In this document: positions 30,099-40,943 of the stretch, piece after piece
Layout: every line of letters begins with the position of its first letter
Numbering within the stretch: position 1 is the first letter of the stretch
DNA from: Lachancea dasiensis
Taxonomy: Eukaryota; Ascomycota; Saccharomycetes; Saccharomycetales; Saccharomycetaceae
Direction: 5' to 3'
DNA length: 64,000 nucleotides
NCBI GenBank assembly: GCA_900074725.1
Contig: LT598455.1
Coordinates: 745,802-809,801, forward strand
Notes under the pieces: generated by a model
The model's database searches: none
What the model saw: only the letters and a program-made list of their open reading frames with translations
Told to the model about the DNA's origin: nothing
Made by a program: the position numbers and the translations under genes

Positions 30099-30303
30099 TT
30101 TATTTTTTGTTAATTCAGTGCTAGTTTGTATGATGAAAAGGATGCTACGGAATTAAATAATAACAGTAGCGGATAGTAGGTTGATAGTCTTAGCCTTCTA
30201 TTCTGCAAATTTGGGACCAAGACCAATCTGCTGCTTTGATTGATCTGTGTCAATTAGCTTGTCATCTTATCGTGAGGACATTGGCAACGTTGATCTATAA
30301 CTC

Positions 30304-32721
30304 ATGGAAATTGAACAACTGAATTATGATACAGGGCCGGCTCTAAAAGCGATCCTTGGCTCAGAGCATTCGCTTTCGGAAATAGACCAACTGATACAAG
30401 CTACAAAATGTATGAAATTGCAGCTTGAGGAGGACATCATTGCAAGCACACAGGCAAGTGATGTCGGACGCAAAGATGGTCAGCTATCCAGTCTCAAATC
30501 CACGTTCGAGAAGCTAATGGGAAACGTTGACGGCATCACAAGTTTGTCCAAAGAGACGGAAACCACGATATCGCGATTAACCAAAGACATATCGTATTTG
30601 GACAATGCCAAGCGCAACCTGTCTCAGTCCATGACTTTCTTCCAAAATTTGCAGCTCATTACGGAAGCATATTTCGAGTGCCGTGATTTGCTGGCATGTA
30701 ACGAGTTCAAAGAAATGAAAGCTCCTTATAGCCTCATGAGTGGCCTCATGGAGTATTTCCAAGATTACAAGTCCGTCGAGGAAATTGGTAAGCTCATGGC
30801 CAAGATTTCGCGTCTTCAGACGGAGACTCTTACTAGGATCAAAAAAAGCTACGAAACTCTTATCGGGTCTCGTTCTATCCCAGAAAAACGCTTTGATGAA
30901 AGCATGCTTCGAGATGGTGCCTGTGAATTATTGGAGACGAGTTCCAGCGCTAAGGCCGAACTTATAGACTGGAGTATCAGCAAGCTTCTGTATGAGGTCA
31001 CAGAAATTTTCCATGTTGACGACGAAGCAGGCTCGCTGGAAAATTTATCGACACGGTACGTTTACTTCAAAAAAGTTTTGAACAGCTTTAATGCAGATCT
31101 GGCCAACTTTTTCCCAAAAGCTTGGGAAATGCCTTGGAGGCTAACCTCTCGCTTTTACACAGTAACGAAAAAGGATCTTGAAATCTTGCTGGGTCGTGAA
31201 CTCAAGCAAAGTCCTTCCATCGATCTTTTCATGGGTTCGCTACAGACAACGTTGGATTTTGAAAAATACATTGACGTCAAGATATCCAACCGAGCTTACA
31301 ATGCCTCTAAGTTAGACAAGATTTCTTCGTCCTTTGAGCCTTACCTCGTGCTTTGGATACAGCACCAAGAGAGCATGATGAACTCCAAGATTCTCAATTA
31401 TATGGCTGAAGATAAACTGGTGCAATCTTCGGAGTCACTGGTTATACCCTCCAGCGCGGACCTGTTCAGAACTTACAGGTCTCTTTTGTCGCAAACTTTG
31501 GACTTGATTCAGGCTGGTCCTGGAAGGGACAGGATGTTAATTGAACTGGCTACTTTTTTTGACTCTTGGCTCAAGACTTACTCCTCAAAGATTCTTAACC
31601 CACTTTTGATTTCCACCGATACCAAGATCGAAAATAAAGAAGAATCGATTCTTTATACACTTTTAGTGCTAAACACAGCGGACTATTGCTCAACCACCAT
31701 ACGACAACTTGAAGAAAAATTGGCAGAATATCTATCGGCTGAGAAGGATCTGGTACCTATATTTGATAAGGTACAGATGCAATATGGGGGGCTGATAGCG
31801 GGCGCTATGGATGTGCTGGTGAATTCGCTCGTTGCTCCCGATTTGGCTTTTGCATGGAGAGAATTTGACAACACAGATTGGAGGACCGTTGCGGTGGAGG
31901 ACTATAGTAGGTATACAGTGACGTTGAGGGGAATTATCAGAGATGAACAGTCTATCATCAAGAAAATTACGTCCAAGTTCAACCGAGAGATGTACAGCTG
32001 GAATTTTATGGATCGCGTTATTGAGTTAATTTCAAGCGGCTTTCTTAATTGCATAATTCGACTATTGAGGCCGAAACCTCCTCTCGCAAACTTGAGCATC
32101 AAGCGGAACTTTCAGGCTTCGCAAGTCGTTGTTATTGGAGAGCAATTGCAGCTTGACGCCGAATGTTTGAAGGAAGCGCTGAATTTTTGGGCGGATGATT
32201 CAACAGATTTGATAAATGGCAGTAATACCTCCTCAAAAAGAATAAAAAAGCATATAGATCAAAACATGGAGGATACTATCATATTATTGAAACTACTAAT
32301 TGTACCACTTGACGACCCTGAGACGTATCAAGAAAACTATGCTGCCATCACTAACCACAATGTGAACATAGTATCCTGGTCATTCGTATTAGCGTTAAAG
32401 TGTCTTCCTTGGGATCTTGCTGAATGGAAACGATTGTACCGAATTTTTCAAGCCTCCTCCCAGTCTGGTAAACTTGAAATTTTGCCCGCCTTAGCAAAAT
32501 GCAAGCCCTTACTTAACCAATTCGAATATGACTTTACGCATGTCGCCGATAACACATGGCAGAAATTTGTTCGAGATGAGCTAGGCATTCGGCTTATGCA
32601 AATGCCCTATAATCCCAAAGCGGGATCAGGCTCCTCCATGGCCCGGGTGCCATCCGGCAAGATAAACGGTAACATCAAAAGTTTAATGTCAAATACAGGA
32701 TTTTTCAACAGAGGTGGTTAG
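30304..32721 (+). CDS. VPS53: GARP tethering-complex subunit Vps53
   Basis: An 805-aa protein (S. cerevisiae: 822 aa), largely alpha-helical, with N-terminal coiled coil (about 30-120, including LSSLKSTFEKLMGNVDGITSLSKETETTISRL). This is the layout of Vps53, which forms the Golgi-associated retrograde protein (GARP) complex with Vps51, Vps52 and Vps54 and tethers endosome-derived vesicles at the trans-Golgi. Conserved segments include YVYFKKVLNSFNADLANFFPKAWEMPWRLT and the C-terminal Gly/Ser-rich tail ending NTGFFNRGG. The gene is convergent with MAD2, as are YJL029C and YJL030W. The gap is 86 bp. Confidence 0.94.
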   Translation: MEIEQLNYDTGPALKAILGSEHSLSEIDQLIQATKCMKLQLEEDIIASTQASDVGRKDGQLSSLKSTFEKLMGNVDGITSLSKETETTISRLTKDISYLDNAKRNLSQSMTFFQNLQLITEAYFECRDLLACNEFKEMKAPYSLMSGLMEYFQDYKSVEEIGKLMAKISRLQTETLTRIKKSYETLIGSRSIPEKRFDESMLRDGACELLETSSSAKAELIDWSISKLLYEVTEIFHVDDEAGSLENLSTRYVYFKKVLNSFNADLANFFPKAWEMPWRLTSRFYTVTKKDLEILLGRELKQSPSIDLFMGSLQTTLDFEKYIDVKISNRAYNASKLDKISSSFEPYLVLWIQHQESMMNSKILNYMAEDKLVQSSESLVIPSSADLFRTYRSLLSQTLDLIQAGPGRDRMLIELATFFDSWLKTYSSKILNPLLISTDTKIENKEESILYTLLVLNTADYCSTTIRQLEEKLAEYLSAEKDLVPIFDKVQMQYGGLIAGAMDVLVNSLVAPDLAFAWREFDNTDWRTVAVEDYSRYTVTLRGIIRDEQSIIKKITSKFNREMYSWNFMDRVIELISSGFLNCIIRLLRPKPPLANLSIKRNFQASQVVVIGEQLQLDAECLKEALNFWADDSTDLINGSNTSSKRIKKHIDQNMEDTIILLKLLIVPLDDPETYQENYAAITNHNVNIVSWSFVLALKCLPWDLAEWKRLYRIFQASSQSGKLEILPALAKCKPLLNQFEYDFTHVADNTWQKFVRDELGIRLMQMPYNPKAGSGSSMARVPSGKINGNIKSLMSNTGFFNRGG

Positions 32722-32807
32722 CCTCAATGTTAGGGTCGCCAATGGAGGCACCGTATATCTAGTGTATAATGCAGAAACGATTTTTTTTATCATATATCGA
32801 ATGTCAG

Positions 32808-33437
32808 TCACGACTTGGAACTGGGTTGCACCCGGTAGCAAACCTGCGTGCGAACTTGATGATCATTGGTAGAGAAGCTTCTGAATTGAACTTTTTCACT
32901 GTCTGCTATTTCTGCAGGACTAGAATCTGCCCATTCGAGTGGTACTTTGGCATTGGCGTCCGTGTACGCTAGAACATTAAATGTATAATTATCTTCCCCG
33001 TCGTCGAGCTCTGGAAGAAACGTAACGCTTGCAGTGATCTGCCGCATTAAAGCGCGAATTTGCTTCTGGGTCTCATCCTGGTTGGAATTCAGCTGCGCTT
33101 GGTCTCCATTAGCGCCTTCTTCGGTGCCCTGTGCGGTGTGTTCAACGTCAAACTCCCATCGTTCCACTATTTCGCAACTTGGCTTGTCCACAATACATAA
33201 AACCAATTTATTACATTTTCCCCCTAGTAGCCACCGATGTACTTGCTGGAGAATCTGTCTTATATATGTCTTGAGTTCGTCGTCGTGGGTCTTCAACAAA
33301 TTCAAGTCATACTTCCTAACCGCAACAAAATCCTCAGATGGATACACCGCTCGTTGATAGAGTATTGAATTGATGCTGTATTCGAAAAACTCAGTTACTG
33401 TCCTTGTCGAACCTTTGAGTGAAAGCTGTGAAGACAT
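32808..33437 (-). CDS. MAD2: Spindle checkpoint protein Mad2 (HORMA domain)
   Basis: A 209-aa HORMA-domain protein (S. cerevisiae: 196 aa). The true ATG is at 33437 (MSSQLSLKGSTRTVTEFFEYSINSILYQRAVYPSEDF); an upstream in-frame TTG is not needed. Mad2 switches between open and closed states and, with Cdc20, Mad3 and Bub3, blocks the anaphase-promoting complex until kinetochores attach. Conserved parts seen are LLKTHDDELKTYIRQILQQVHRWL and the C-terminal safety-belt strand region VQFRSFSTNDHQVRTQVCYRV. An acidic insertion of about 20 residues (around 118-140) makes it slightly longer than the S. cerevisiae protein. It is divergent from BET4 across only about 158 bp. Confidence 0.96.
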   Translation of the reverse strand: MSSQLSLKGSTRTVTEFFEYSINSILYQRAVYPSEDFVAVRKYDLNLLKTHDDELKTYIRQILQQVHRWLLGGKCNKLVLCIVDKPSCEIVERWEFDVEHTAQGTEEGANGDQAQLNSNQDETQKQIRALMRQITASVTFLPELDDGEDNYTFNVLAYTDANAKVPLEWADSSPAEIADSEKVQFRSFSTNDHQVRTQVCYRVQPSSKS

Positions 33438-33595
33438 CTTGGTCGAGCGATCTCGCAATTGATTAAAATTTGGAATAAATATGGATTTGATCTCGATGAT
33501 ATATACTTGAAATTAACATGCCGTACCTAACAGGAAACAGGAGAGAATCAAAACTGCAGAACTTCTGCTATCTAACAATCAGGAATTAGCGTTGA

Positions 33596-34640
33596 ATGGT
33601 AAGCTTATCTCTTAATTTAATTTCAAAGGTCAAGTAGAAACTAACTAACATTCAAACAGCATGGTGTGAAAAGGCGAGAACTCAGCCAAGAGCTTCTCCG
33701 AAAGAAAAGGGCTCGTGATGCTGATAAAATCGCAACTTACAGAGCATTAACAGCCCAAGTGCTGCAATCGAAAAGGACCGAATTATATACGCCGCAAGAA
33801 TTAAGGTCAACTACAAAACTGTTGGAGCTTAATCCGGAGTTCAATGCAGTGTGGAATTTCCGCCGAGATATCATAACAGCACTTAAATCTCAGCTTGACA
33901 TGGAATTTTGGGATCATGAAATAAAGTTTACAACAGCGCAGCTCAAAGCGTATCCCAAGGTTTACTGGATTTGGAACCATCGGTTTTGGTGTCTGAAGGA
34001 GTACCCAGGATCGCCTATGGAAAAGTGGCAGATGGAGCTGGCTCTTGTGAACAAATTACTGGCAATGGATCCTAGGAACTTCCACAGTTGGCATTACAGA
34101 CGGATTGTGGTTGAGCAGCTGGAGAACTTAACGGGGGTGAGCTTAAATCAGCAAGAACTAGACTACACTACCGAGAAGATCAACGCAAATATTTCAAACT
34201 TCTCGGCCTGGCATCAACGTGCAAGCCTGTTGCCACGTATGTTTTTGACGGGCCAAATAGCGGACAAGAAGGCTTTCATTAATCATGAGCTGCAATATAT
34301 TACCAACGCCATTTTCACAGACGCGGAGGATCAGTCAGTATGGTACTACGTTAAGTGGTTTGTGAAGAGTGACTGTGTCTTAGAGAACACGACTCAAGAA
34401 GAATATAAGAATATGTTGCGGCAGTTGAGAGAAAGCATTATAGTGATAAATGAAGATGAGAAAGAATTTTCCGGTAAAGAGAATATATGGTGCTTGAAGC
34501 TGCTAATATTTTTGGGAACTATTTTGGAGCAGGAATTCGAAGTCGAAGCGTTTTCAGAAAAATCCGGTTTATTGAAGAAGTTGATTGAATTTGATCCATT
34601 GAGGCGTAGCCGTTACTTACACCTGGAAAAAGAGAAATAA
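33596..34640 (+). CDS. BET4: Rab geranylgeranyltransferase alpha subunit, intron right after the ATG
   Basis: A 327-aa alpha subunit of type II geranylgeranyltransferase, which with Bet2 and the escort protein Mrs6 attaches geranylgeranyl groups to Rab GTPases such as Ypt1 and Sec4. Exon 1 is the start codon alone (33596-33598), followed by GTAAGC. Tandem ACTAAC branch sites lie at about 33640-33649 and the CAG acceptor at 33657-33659. Exon 2 (33660-34640) continues HGVKRRELSQELLRKKRARD, matching the MHGIKRKQ opening of S. cerevisiae Bet4, whose gene also has an intron. PFTA repeats (NPEFNAVWNFRRDII, YPKVYWIWNHRFWCL, NFHSWHYRRIVV, NFSAWHQRASLL, DQSVWYYVKWF) are clear. It converges with CTK2. 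Confidence 0.96.
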
Positions 34641-34749
34641 GCTCCAAGGTTCAATGGTATCGCCATGCTTCGAACCTGGTTAATGCAATTTACTTTTATA
34701 TTAACTTCTAATACTACTTAAATTACAACTGAGATAGGCCTGGGTCACG

Positions 34750-35721
34750 TCATACCTTTTCTCTTTTGTATGGATGCTTACTCGATCTTTCGTCATTTAT
34801 TCTTTTTCTGGTCAGCACGTATCTCCTTTCTCGTATAGTGAAGTCCCTTTCCCCGCAGAGAAGTTCATCGGAGAGTATGTTCTCTGGTTCTTTTAAACCG
34901 CGCTCCAAACCGGCCTGCTTTTTCAACTCGATGAACGTTTCTATGCCAATATGTCGTAGGTTCTCCGTCAAGTTATTTCTTAAATCAGAGAGGTCGAAAA
35001 CGTTTATGAAAAAATTCAGTATGTCGAAGTATGCCTCACTTACTGAAGGCTCGTCACTTTCAAATAGCGAGTACCTAATATTGGGCCAAGAAGTCCCCTC
35101 TGTCAGCTCGCAGGCGACTTTAAGCACCGCCAAGGCAATTGTGTGTTGGGGGACCATTAGTAAAATTTCGAGTTTTAGGGCGTCAAAAGCTATCAGCCAT
35201 GCCAAATGTGCAACCTCACGGTCAAGTGATAAATCTTTAGCAATCTTCACTAATATATCGTCAATGTGGACGGAGTTGTTAACTCTGTAGTCAAAACAAC
35301 AAGTTTCTAAAATTCGAAGTTCAAGTTGTACTATGCGTTTTTTGCAATTGTCTACCACTTCAGGTGACAGTTTCTGCACGTTGCGCAGCCGCAATGATAG
35401 TGTGGCCACGTCTGTTATTTTCTTAATTGTCTCCACTTGTTTGCAACTCAAGAACAAGCAGCTGGTTGCCACATCGTAACATAGCTCTGTCTCAAATTTG
35501 TTAAAAAGGTAATATCGCTGGTAAAAATACATTGCTGTTTCCAGCGTTTTCCGAGGAAATTTGAATTGGACACACATATCACATAGGAGCTTGAACACCG
35601 ACAGTCGTTTTTGATTATAAACTCGCCGATCCGGTATTGTATTCTGTTGCGCTCTCTTTATTTGAGCTCGAGTCAGATAAGGCCGAGACAGCATTATCTG
35701 CGTCTGAAATGTTCCGGACAT
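34750..35721 (-). CDS. CTK2: Cyclin-like beta subunit of CTD kinase I
   Basis: A 323-aa cyclin-fold protein, the same length as S. cerevisiae Ctk2. The ATG at 35721 (MSGTFQTQIMLSRPYLTRAQIKRAQQNT) is chosen because upstream codons are GTG. The cyclin core reads VFKLLCDMCVQFKFPRKTLETAMYFYQRYYLFNKFETELCYDVATSCLFLSCK, with the MRAIL-like position diverged as in the Ctk2/cyclin-K-like group (segment quoted only to mark residues about 41-93). Ctk2 partners Ctk1 and Ctk3 to phosphorylate Ser2 of the RNA polymerase II C-terminal domain during elongation. In S. cerevisiae it is YJL006C, away from BET4, so its place here fits an ancestral gene order. Confidence 0.95.
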   Translation of the reverse strand: MSGTFQTQIMLSRPYLTRAQIKRAQQNTIPDRRVYNQKRLSVFKLLCDMCVQFKFPRKTLETAMYFYQRYYLFNKFETELCYDVATSCLFLSCKQVETIKKITDVATLSLRLRNVQKLSPEVVDNCKKRIVQLELRILETCCFDYRVNNSVHIDDILVKIAKDLSLDREVAHLAWLIAFDALKLEILLMVPQHTIALAVLKVACELTEGTSWPNIRYSLFESDEPSVSEAYFDILNFFINVFDLSDLRNNLTENLRHIGIETFIELKKQAGLERGLKEPENILSDELLCGERDFTIRERRYVLTRKRINDERSSKHPYKREKV

Positions 35722-36221
35722 ACTCTGGACAAGTTTCACCACGGAAAGAGCACTTAGTCACCAGCTAATTGGGACTCAACGTCTCATCGGCTGTTCCATT
35801 GCAGGTATACTCTGAATTTTTCAAATGCTAGCTATTTGTATGTCACTAAATACGCCTAAAATATCTTAAAGTTGTTCTACTTTAGTCGAGCTGAGACCAT
35901 CAATCACACTTGAACTCAAAGTATGAGCGATCAGATTGACTTTGTCCAATTGATTCATGCTTCTGTAGGTTAGAAATTTTGCAGGACAATGTGCTCTTTT
36001 CTATTATAAGGCTTTAGAGGTCGACCGATGTATGAAAGTGATCGTACCATGATCCGTAATTAGACGTTGACCAAATTCGTGTTTATAAAGCTTAACGAAC
36101 ACGATGTAAATTGTCGGAGCTTGAGATTCCACGACGGCGCTGTGATTATCGTATGGCCTCTGATTGTTCTAGGGATTTTGTAACAAAGTGCCTGGGGCCA
36201 AGCGACATGAGATAACACCAC
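35722..36221. other. CTK2 promoter and HCA4 3' flank
   Basis: A 500-bp tandem intergenic region (both neighbours on the minus strand). I see no gene, tRNA or clear repeat in it. Confidence 0.45.
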
Positions 36222-38549
36222 CTAATTCTGCAAGAGTCTGGTTGTCAAGGATTCTAGATCTTCCAAGGACTCAGGTTCCTCCATCTCAATAACGCGCGCA
36301 TGTCTGTCATTGGCTGATGGTTTATCTTTTTTGACGTAGCTCTCGCTCTCATAGCCACTGTCACTGGCGCTGTCATATTTAGCTCTTTTGGCAAAATGAC
36401 CAGATTCCTCCGACGATGACACATCCAGGTCCTCATTCAAATCACCAGTTCCCAATGTGACCTGGTAAGGGCCACTACCCTCGTCATCCTCACTGTCCAT
36501 TTCAGTCTCTTGCTCTCGCCTCAGGGCCTCGAGACGCTTTCTCTTCTTTTCCTGTCGTTTCTGTTTGGCAAGTTTCTTGTCTGCTATATCATGAGTTTTC
36601 ATGGCCTCGGATTCCTTTAGAAGGTAAGCATCCTTTTGCTCCTCAGCAGCGCCCTTAGCGTGGAACTCATCTTCGCCTTCCAATTCGTAGATAGGATGAG
36701 CCTCTCCATCGTCGTCAAATACCAGCTTAGAGGGGTTTCCCTTACCGGCAAGTGAGGCTTTTTTTGAAGTCGCCTTTCTTTGTGCCCTCTTAGAAGTTGG
36801 GGCAATCAATTGCGGCAAGTCTTCTTCATTTATCTGATGATCATGGCGCTTAATGGACATAAACCCTTCTTCCTCGTCTTCGTCTGCCTGTGCTTTCGTG
36901 ACATTGAGATAGTGTTCACTCAATACAGTTTGGTTTCTACGGTCGAACATTTTATCGATCTTAGTCCTGACCTCCTTGGTGCGATCTTCGATTTCGCCGT
37001 CTTCGTTGGCCTTTGAAAGCGCTAGCAACTGTCTTGAGGTATTTTTGAGCTCCTTGGCTTTCTCTACAGATTTCATACCCTTCATCTTTATCTTGGGTGC
37101 TCCGGGAAGCCCTAGTGAGTTTGCAAATTCTTCATTGGGCAGCTCTTCGAATTTAAACACTTCCTTGTCTTTTTGAATGTAGATGGACCGCACATACGAT
37201 ATGAAAGCCTTTTGGCCCAAGTACTTGAGCTCGGGATCTTGAAAGAGTAGTGATTGCAATTGTGGTTTGATGGACTTCCTCCGCGATTGTTTGATGGTTA
37301 ATTTGTTAGGTTCAATATGCCTCTGCTTTAGCCTCTTCAAGAAACCTTCCTCTTCCTGAGGGGTAAGCATTATTAGAGATTTTCCTTGTTTACCATAACG
37401 AGCCGATCTCCCGACCCTGTGGATATACGTGTCAACATTTTCAGGGCAGTCCGCTTGAATGACCCAATCGACAGCCGGAAAATCAATGCCTCTGGCAACC
37501 ACGTCCGTGGCAAAGAGGCAAGTGTGTTGAGCTCTGCTGTATTTGTCCAACGTCTCCGTCCTGGCCGTTTGTTTCTGTCTCCCATGAAGGTGCATCAGAG
37601 ATATTCCGGGTTGAAGCTTCCTGAACGTTTCATATACGAAATGTACTTGCTTTGAGCTGGACAAAAAGACAATCATTTTGGTCTTAAGATGAGTCTTTAT
37701 GAAACTGTAAAGAATATCCAGCTTGTCGGGAAGCTCTACTCCAATGTAGGACTGTTGGAGCGTTTCTGGGGTGGTAGGCATATTAGCTGACTCCTTGACT
37801 TCGGCAGTTCCGATAGTCTTATAATCTGTCAAAGACAGTCTTGCAAGGTCCGCTAAAGATTGTGATTGCGTGGCGGAAAACAACAGCGTTTGTCTTACTG
37901 GAGGCAAGTTGGTAACAATAGCGTCCAAAGTTTTCTTGAACCCCATATCTAGGCACCGATCAGCCTCATCGAGGACTAGAACTTGTAGATTTGAAGTGTT
38001 GAGCCCAACGGCTTGGTCCATATGCTGCAATATCCTTCCTGGAGTACCAACGAGAATGTTGATCTTCGCAATACGCTCCAGCTCAAACTTCACGTCTTTA
38101 CCACCAATAACAAGCCCTGCGGAAAAAGATGTGTACCGTCCAATCTTCGCCAAGACCTCGTAAATTTGCATGGCCAATTCACGAGTCGGAGATATGATCA
38201 GAGCGCCCAGACCGTCGAACTCTGTCCATTTTTCGCGGTACAGCTTTTCGATAACGGGCACCAGAAAGGCTAGCGTCTTACCCGAGCCTGTCCTTGCTGC
38301 TCCCAGTATATCGTGGCCCTTTAGGGCCACTGGAATGCACTTCTGTTGGATTTCTGTCATTTTGACGAAAGCATTGTCTCGAAGGCCCTTCACGGCGTGA
38401 TGACTCAGGGGCAGCTCCTTGAAAAGAGTGTGCTTGGAACTTTCAGCATCATATTCGTCTATCTGAGCCTCAAGGTTTGCGATGTACTCGTCTTCCTTTT
38501 GCCTAAGCTGTTTCCTAGTTGCCGTCGTAACTCTCTGTTTCTTTGCCAT
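36222..38549 (-). CDS. HCA4: DEAD-box RNA helicase Hca4/Dbp4
   Basis: A 775-aa nucleolar helicase (S. cerevisiae Dbp4: 770 aa) needed to release U14 and snR41 snoRNAs from pre-rRNA in 18S synthesis. The Q-motif region [10 protein letters not shown] is near residues 64-73, motif I ARTGSGKT at 85-92, motif Ib GTPGR, motif II DEAD at 194-197, motif III SAT, and motif [10 protein letters not shown] in the C-terminal RecA domain. After the helicase core comes the Dbp4-type extension ([20 protein letters not shown]) and then a long charged tail with Lys/Arg runs and acidic patches, as expected. A PAC/RRPE pair lies upstream. The neighbour series HCA4-KAR2-TAD2-SNX4 matches YJL033W-YJL036W, with PML1 inserted. 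Confidence 0.97.
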   Translation of the reverse strand: MAKKQRVTTATRKQLRQKEDEYIANLEAQIDEYDAESSKHTLFKELPLSHHAVKGLRDNAFVKMTEIQQKCIPVALKGHDILGAARTGSGKTLAFLVPVIEKLYREKWTEFDGLGALIISPTRELAMQIYEVLAKIGRYTSFSAGLVIGGKDVKFELERIAKINILVGTPGRILQHMDQAVGLNTSNLQVLVLDEADRCLDMGFKKTLDAIVTNLPPVRQTLLFSATQSQSLADLARLSLTDYKTIGTAEVKESANMPTTPETLQQSYIGVELPDKLDILYSFIKTHLKTKMIVFLSSSKQVHFVYETFRKLQPGISLMHLHGRQKQTARTETLDKYSRAQHTCLFATDVVARGIDFPAVDWVIQADCPENVDTYIHRVGRSARYGKQGKSLIMLTPQEEEGFLKRLKQRHIEPNKLTIKQSRRKSIKPQLQSLLFQDPELKYLGQKAFISYVRSIYIQKDKEVFKFEELPNEEFANSLGLPGAPKIKMKGMKSVEKAKELKNTSRQLLALSKANEDGEIEDRTKEVRTKIDKMFDRRNQTVLSEHYLNVTKAQADEDEEEGFMSIKRHDHQINEEDLPQLIAPTSKRAQRKATSKKASLAGKGNPSKLVFDDDGEAHPIYELEGEDEFHAKGAAEEQKDAYLLKESEAMKTHDIADKKLAKQKRQEKKRKRLEALRREQETEMDSEDDEGSGPYQVTLGTGDLNEDLDVSSSEESGHFAKRAKYDSASDSGYESESYVKKDKPSANDRHARVIEMEEPESLEDLESLTTRLLQN

Positions 38550-38712
38550 TCTTGAGAGTTTTTGTTCTTGGGATTCCTCAATCAGAGATCAAACTTAGCC
38601 GGATGTAACTCAAGAGTTTAAGTTGAAACCCAAAGATCTTATAATAAAAAATTGGCTAGTGCCGTGTATCTTCTATATCTGTGATTGTTGATGCGATGCC
38701 CTCTGATGCCCT

Positions 38713-38732
38713 GCGATGAGCTTTGAAAAATT
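38713..38732. promoter_or_regulatory. PAC and RRPE-like elements of HCA4
   Basis: GCGATGAGCT (38713-38722) is followed at once by TGAAAAATT (38724-38732), about 165-185 bp upstream of the HCA4 ATG and on the strand opposite to the gene. A further GCGATGCC lies at about 38692. This is the third such promoter in the window. Confidence 0.8.
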
Positions 38733-39049
38733 CGTTCACTTTTTTGAGACGCTGAGATTCACTTCCGAAAGCATTTTTCACGACTAGCTCTTTGTAGATG
38801 ATCAGTCAATGGCTCTCAATGAGAGGACAAGTGTGTGATATCTGATCTTCTGAAGGCCGCATTTTCATTGATAATCGCGAATTTTGCGCATTCCATTTGG
38901 AAACAGCTAAATTCTGGGGAAGAATACGCTAGACTGGCGGTCTGAAGCCCTGTTCATAAGCTCATTCTACATTATCACTTTGTTCGATAATGGCACGTCG
39001 TCGACTAGCCCGTCGAAAATTCAAGCTTGCACTGACTGTCGGTGCCGGT
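38733..39049. other. Intergenic between HCA4 promoter and relic
   Basis: About 320 bp in which I recognise nothing definite. Confidence 0.35.
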
Positions 39050-39620
39050 GTGCTTGACATTTCCTAGAATCATATATCTAAAGTACTTGTGTCTGCCGAT
39101 ATTAAGATATCGGAGCGAGTCGGCCTAGCTAACCTACTAAACCGTTCGTTCAAACTGTTGATAGACATCGTGTGTAATATTCTGAGCACTTAATGCTATA
39201 TCTAGAGAGGTGAGCTTGTAAGGTGACTTTTGGCTGTCTCTCCTTAATTTAGAGCTGTAGGTCCGGGCCATAGCGAGGACATATAGTCGGTGTTGATACA
39301 TAATTCTGGCGGTGATAATCTGGGTGTAGTAAGAGCTGGATATCCCAGCAGTTCCATCCAAAAGTACAAATTGCTAGGTTTTTAGATAATTGACATGGCT
39401 GGTCAGGGCTTACTTCAAATTCCATTGGTTGACCACTCGCCTTTGACACATTTGATTCACAGACGTCGCTATGATCACTTAGAGCTATACTGACATAAGG
39501 TTAACAGTTTTCCACTATGCAACTGGATGCCATTGAAGTAGCAAAAAATCACTACCACTCGGTAGTCCTAACACATATAAAAACGCCGATCGAGTTGGTC
39601 TAGTGAGTCGGTCTCAGCAA
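39050..39620 (+). mobile_element. Decayed Ty1/copia-type pol fragment (RT end to RNase H)
   Basis: This second fossil is colinear with the relic at 18.35-19.4 kb. Matching blocks are 39105-39185 with 18365-18450, and 39280-39580 with 19000-19320 (for example shared CTCGGTAGT/GTCGGTAGT and CATTGGTT cores). It lies on the plus strand between HCA4 and PML1. The reading is broken in several places, no LTRs are recognisable and the divergence from its sister copy is large, so it is old. Edges are approximate, and the family assignment leans on the better-preserved sister. Confidence 0.45.
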
Positions 39621-40088
39621 AAAATTGTAGCCACACACACTTTACTCCAACTCAGTCTGAAACCATACTCGCGGCCCCGCTGATATTTGTGTCCTGGTAA
39701 TTTGCTGGCACTATACCAGGGGGAATAAGGTGACATCCCCCATAAATTACAATGAGCTGGCCCCAACACTTACAATTAATCAGGTGCGGGGCAATAGTTA
39801 CCACTCTAATAGAAGAGTAGTGTATATTCGATTATTGAAGTTTGGTACGCAGGTCACGTTTATCACGATGCTAAGTCTACCACTTTTTTTGGCTACCTAA
39901 CGCACAGAGGCTTTCTGTCAGCGAGTTGTAGCCAGTTGTGTCCCTCGGTCTGTAAGTAGGTGCATCTGTCTAGCTGACAAAATCAATTTACTAGGTTGGT
40001 GTCAAAGTTTGCCTTTCCCCTCGGGCAAAACTAATGTCTCTCGTTTTTCTGTGATTTACCTTTCCTGCCGAATAGAAGCGAGCTACGT
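39621..40088. other. Intergenic upstream of PML1
   Basis: About 470 bp, including the PML1 promoter. A CCTGGTAATTTGCTGG/ACTATACCAGGG segment near 39692-39721 forms a short inverted repeat (CCTGGTA/TACCAGG), perhaps a small stem-loop or a remnant of the relic. No gene is seen. Confidence 0.4.
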
Positions 40089-40739
40089 ATGCAGAAGAGT
40101 TTGGGCAAACGTTCACTCGATGTGAACGGAGATTTGGAACTACCAGGTAAGAGATCCCATAGTTCGAACTACAGGACCTTCGGCAAATTTCCCAGTAAGA
40201 AACCAGTTTTGCCCATCTTTGAACGATCTGGTTTGCTTGAGCTAGAATCCCACAACGTCAAGGGTGTCCAACTACAGCACATTGAACCGTACGATCGCAT
40301 GTCGCCTGCCACCTTTTACCAGAAGCATGTTATTCCTCTTCACAAGCAAACACATTTCCGAGCTATGGTTTGCCATGACGAAGATGACAGCTACCACAAA
40401 ACGTACGACCTTTTCGATCGCAGCAGTTATCTCATAGGGAGGAGGTTGAGCTCCGAAGAGGAAAATCCCGAAGATCTGGAGGAGGAAAAGGAAGTCGTGT
40501 TGGCCGATATCCCGATTCCCGAAGAAACATGCTCTAAGCAACATTGTGTGATTCAGTTCCGTCATAGGAATGGTCAGCTAAAAGCGTTTGTCATCGACTT
40601 GGATTCATCCAACGGTACTCTTTTGAACGATAATACCCTGCCTAGGGCGCGTTATGTGGAGTTAAAAAGCGAAGATGTGCTGCGCTTTTCTACAGCTGAA
40701 TCTGACTCTGCTTACTTTCTGGTCTTCGTGGCAGCGTAA
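40089..40739 (+). CDS. PML1: RES-complex protein Pml1 (FHA domain)
   Basis: A 216-aa protein (S. cerevisiae: 204 aa). The N-terminal 70 residues or so are basic and likely disordered; the rest is an FHA domain. The phosphothreonine-binding strand reads SYLIGRRLSSEEEN, and CSKQHCVIQFRHRNG and VIDLDSSNGTLLND are the conserved SxxH and N motifs. With Bud13 and Snu17 (Ist3), Pml1 forms the RES complex, which joins the spliceosome before the first step and helps keep unspliced pre-mRNA in the nucleus. In S. cerevisiae it is YLR016C next to BRE2 (YLR015W). Here KAR2, TAD2 and SNX4 separate the two, a sign of interleaved ancestral order. Confidence 0.93.
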   Translation: MQKSLGKRSLDVNGDLELPGKRSHSSNYRTFGKFPSKKPVLPIFERSGLLELESHNVKGVQLQHIEPYDRMSPATFYQKHVIPLHKQTHFRAMVCHDEDDSYHKTYDLFDRSSYLIGRRLSSEEENPEDLEEEKEVVLADIPIPEETCSKQHCVIQFRHRNGQLKAFVIDLDSSNGTLLNDNTLPRARYVELKSEDVLRFSTAESDSAYFLVFVAA

Positions 40740-40943
40740 CATGTACCTGAGCAACGAGAGCATATAAGTTCCGTCAAACAAATGAAATCGCTTTACAGGC
40801 GCTAAGTACATTTTATACAGGGATCTAAGAGCACTCCCGAATGGCAGCATTATAGTATCCACTCCACCAGTAGTTTCATGGAATGCAAATTATGCTTATG
40901 CACGGCCCCAAGGCCCAGATCATATAGGAATCATTTTCCTACA

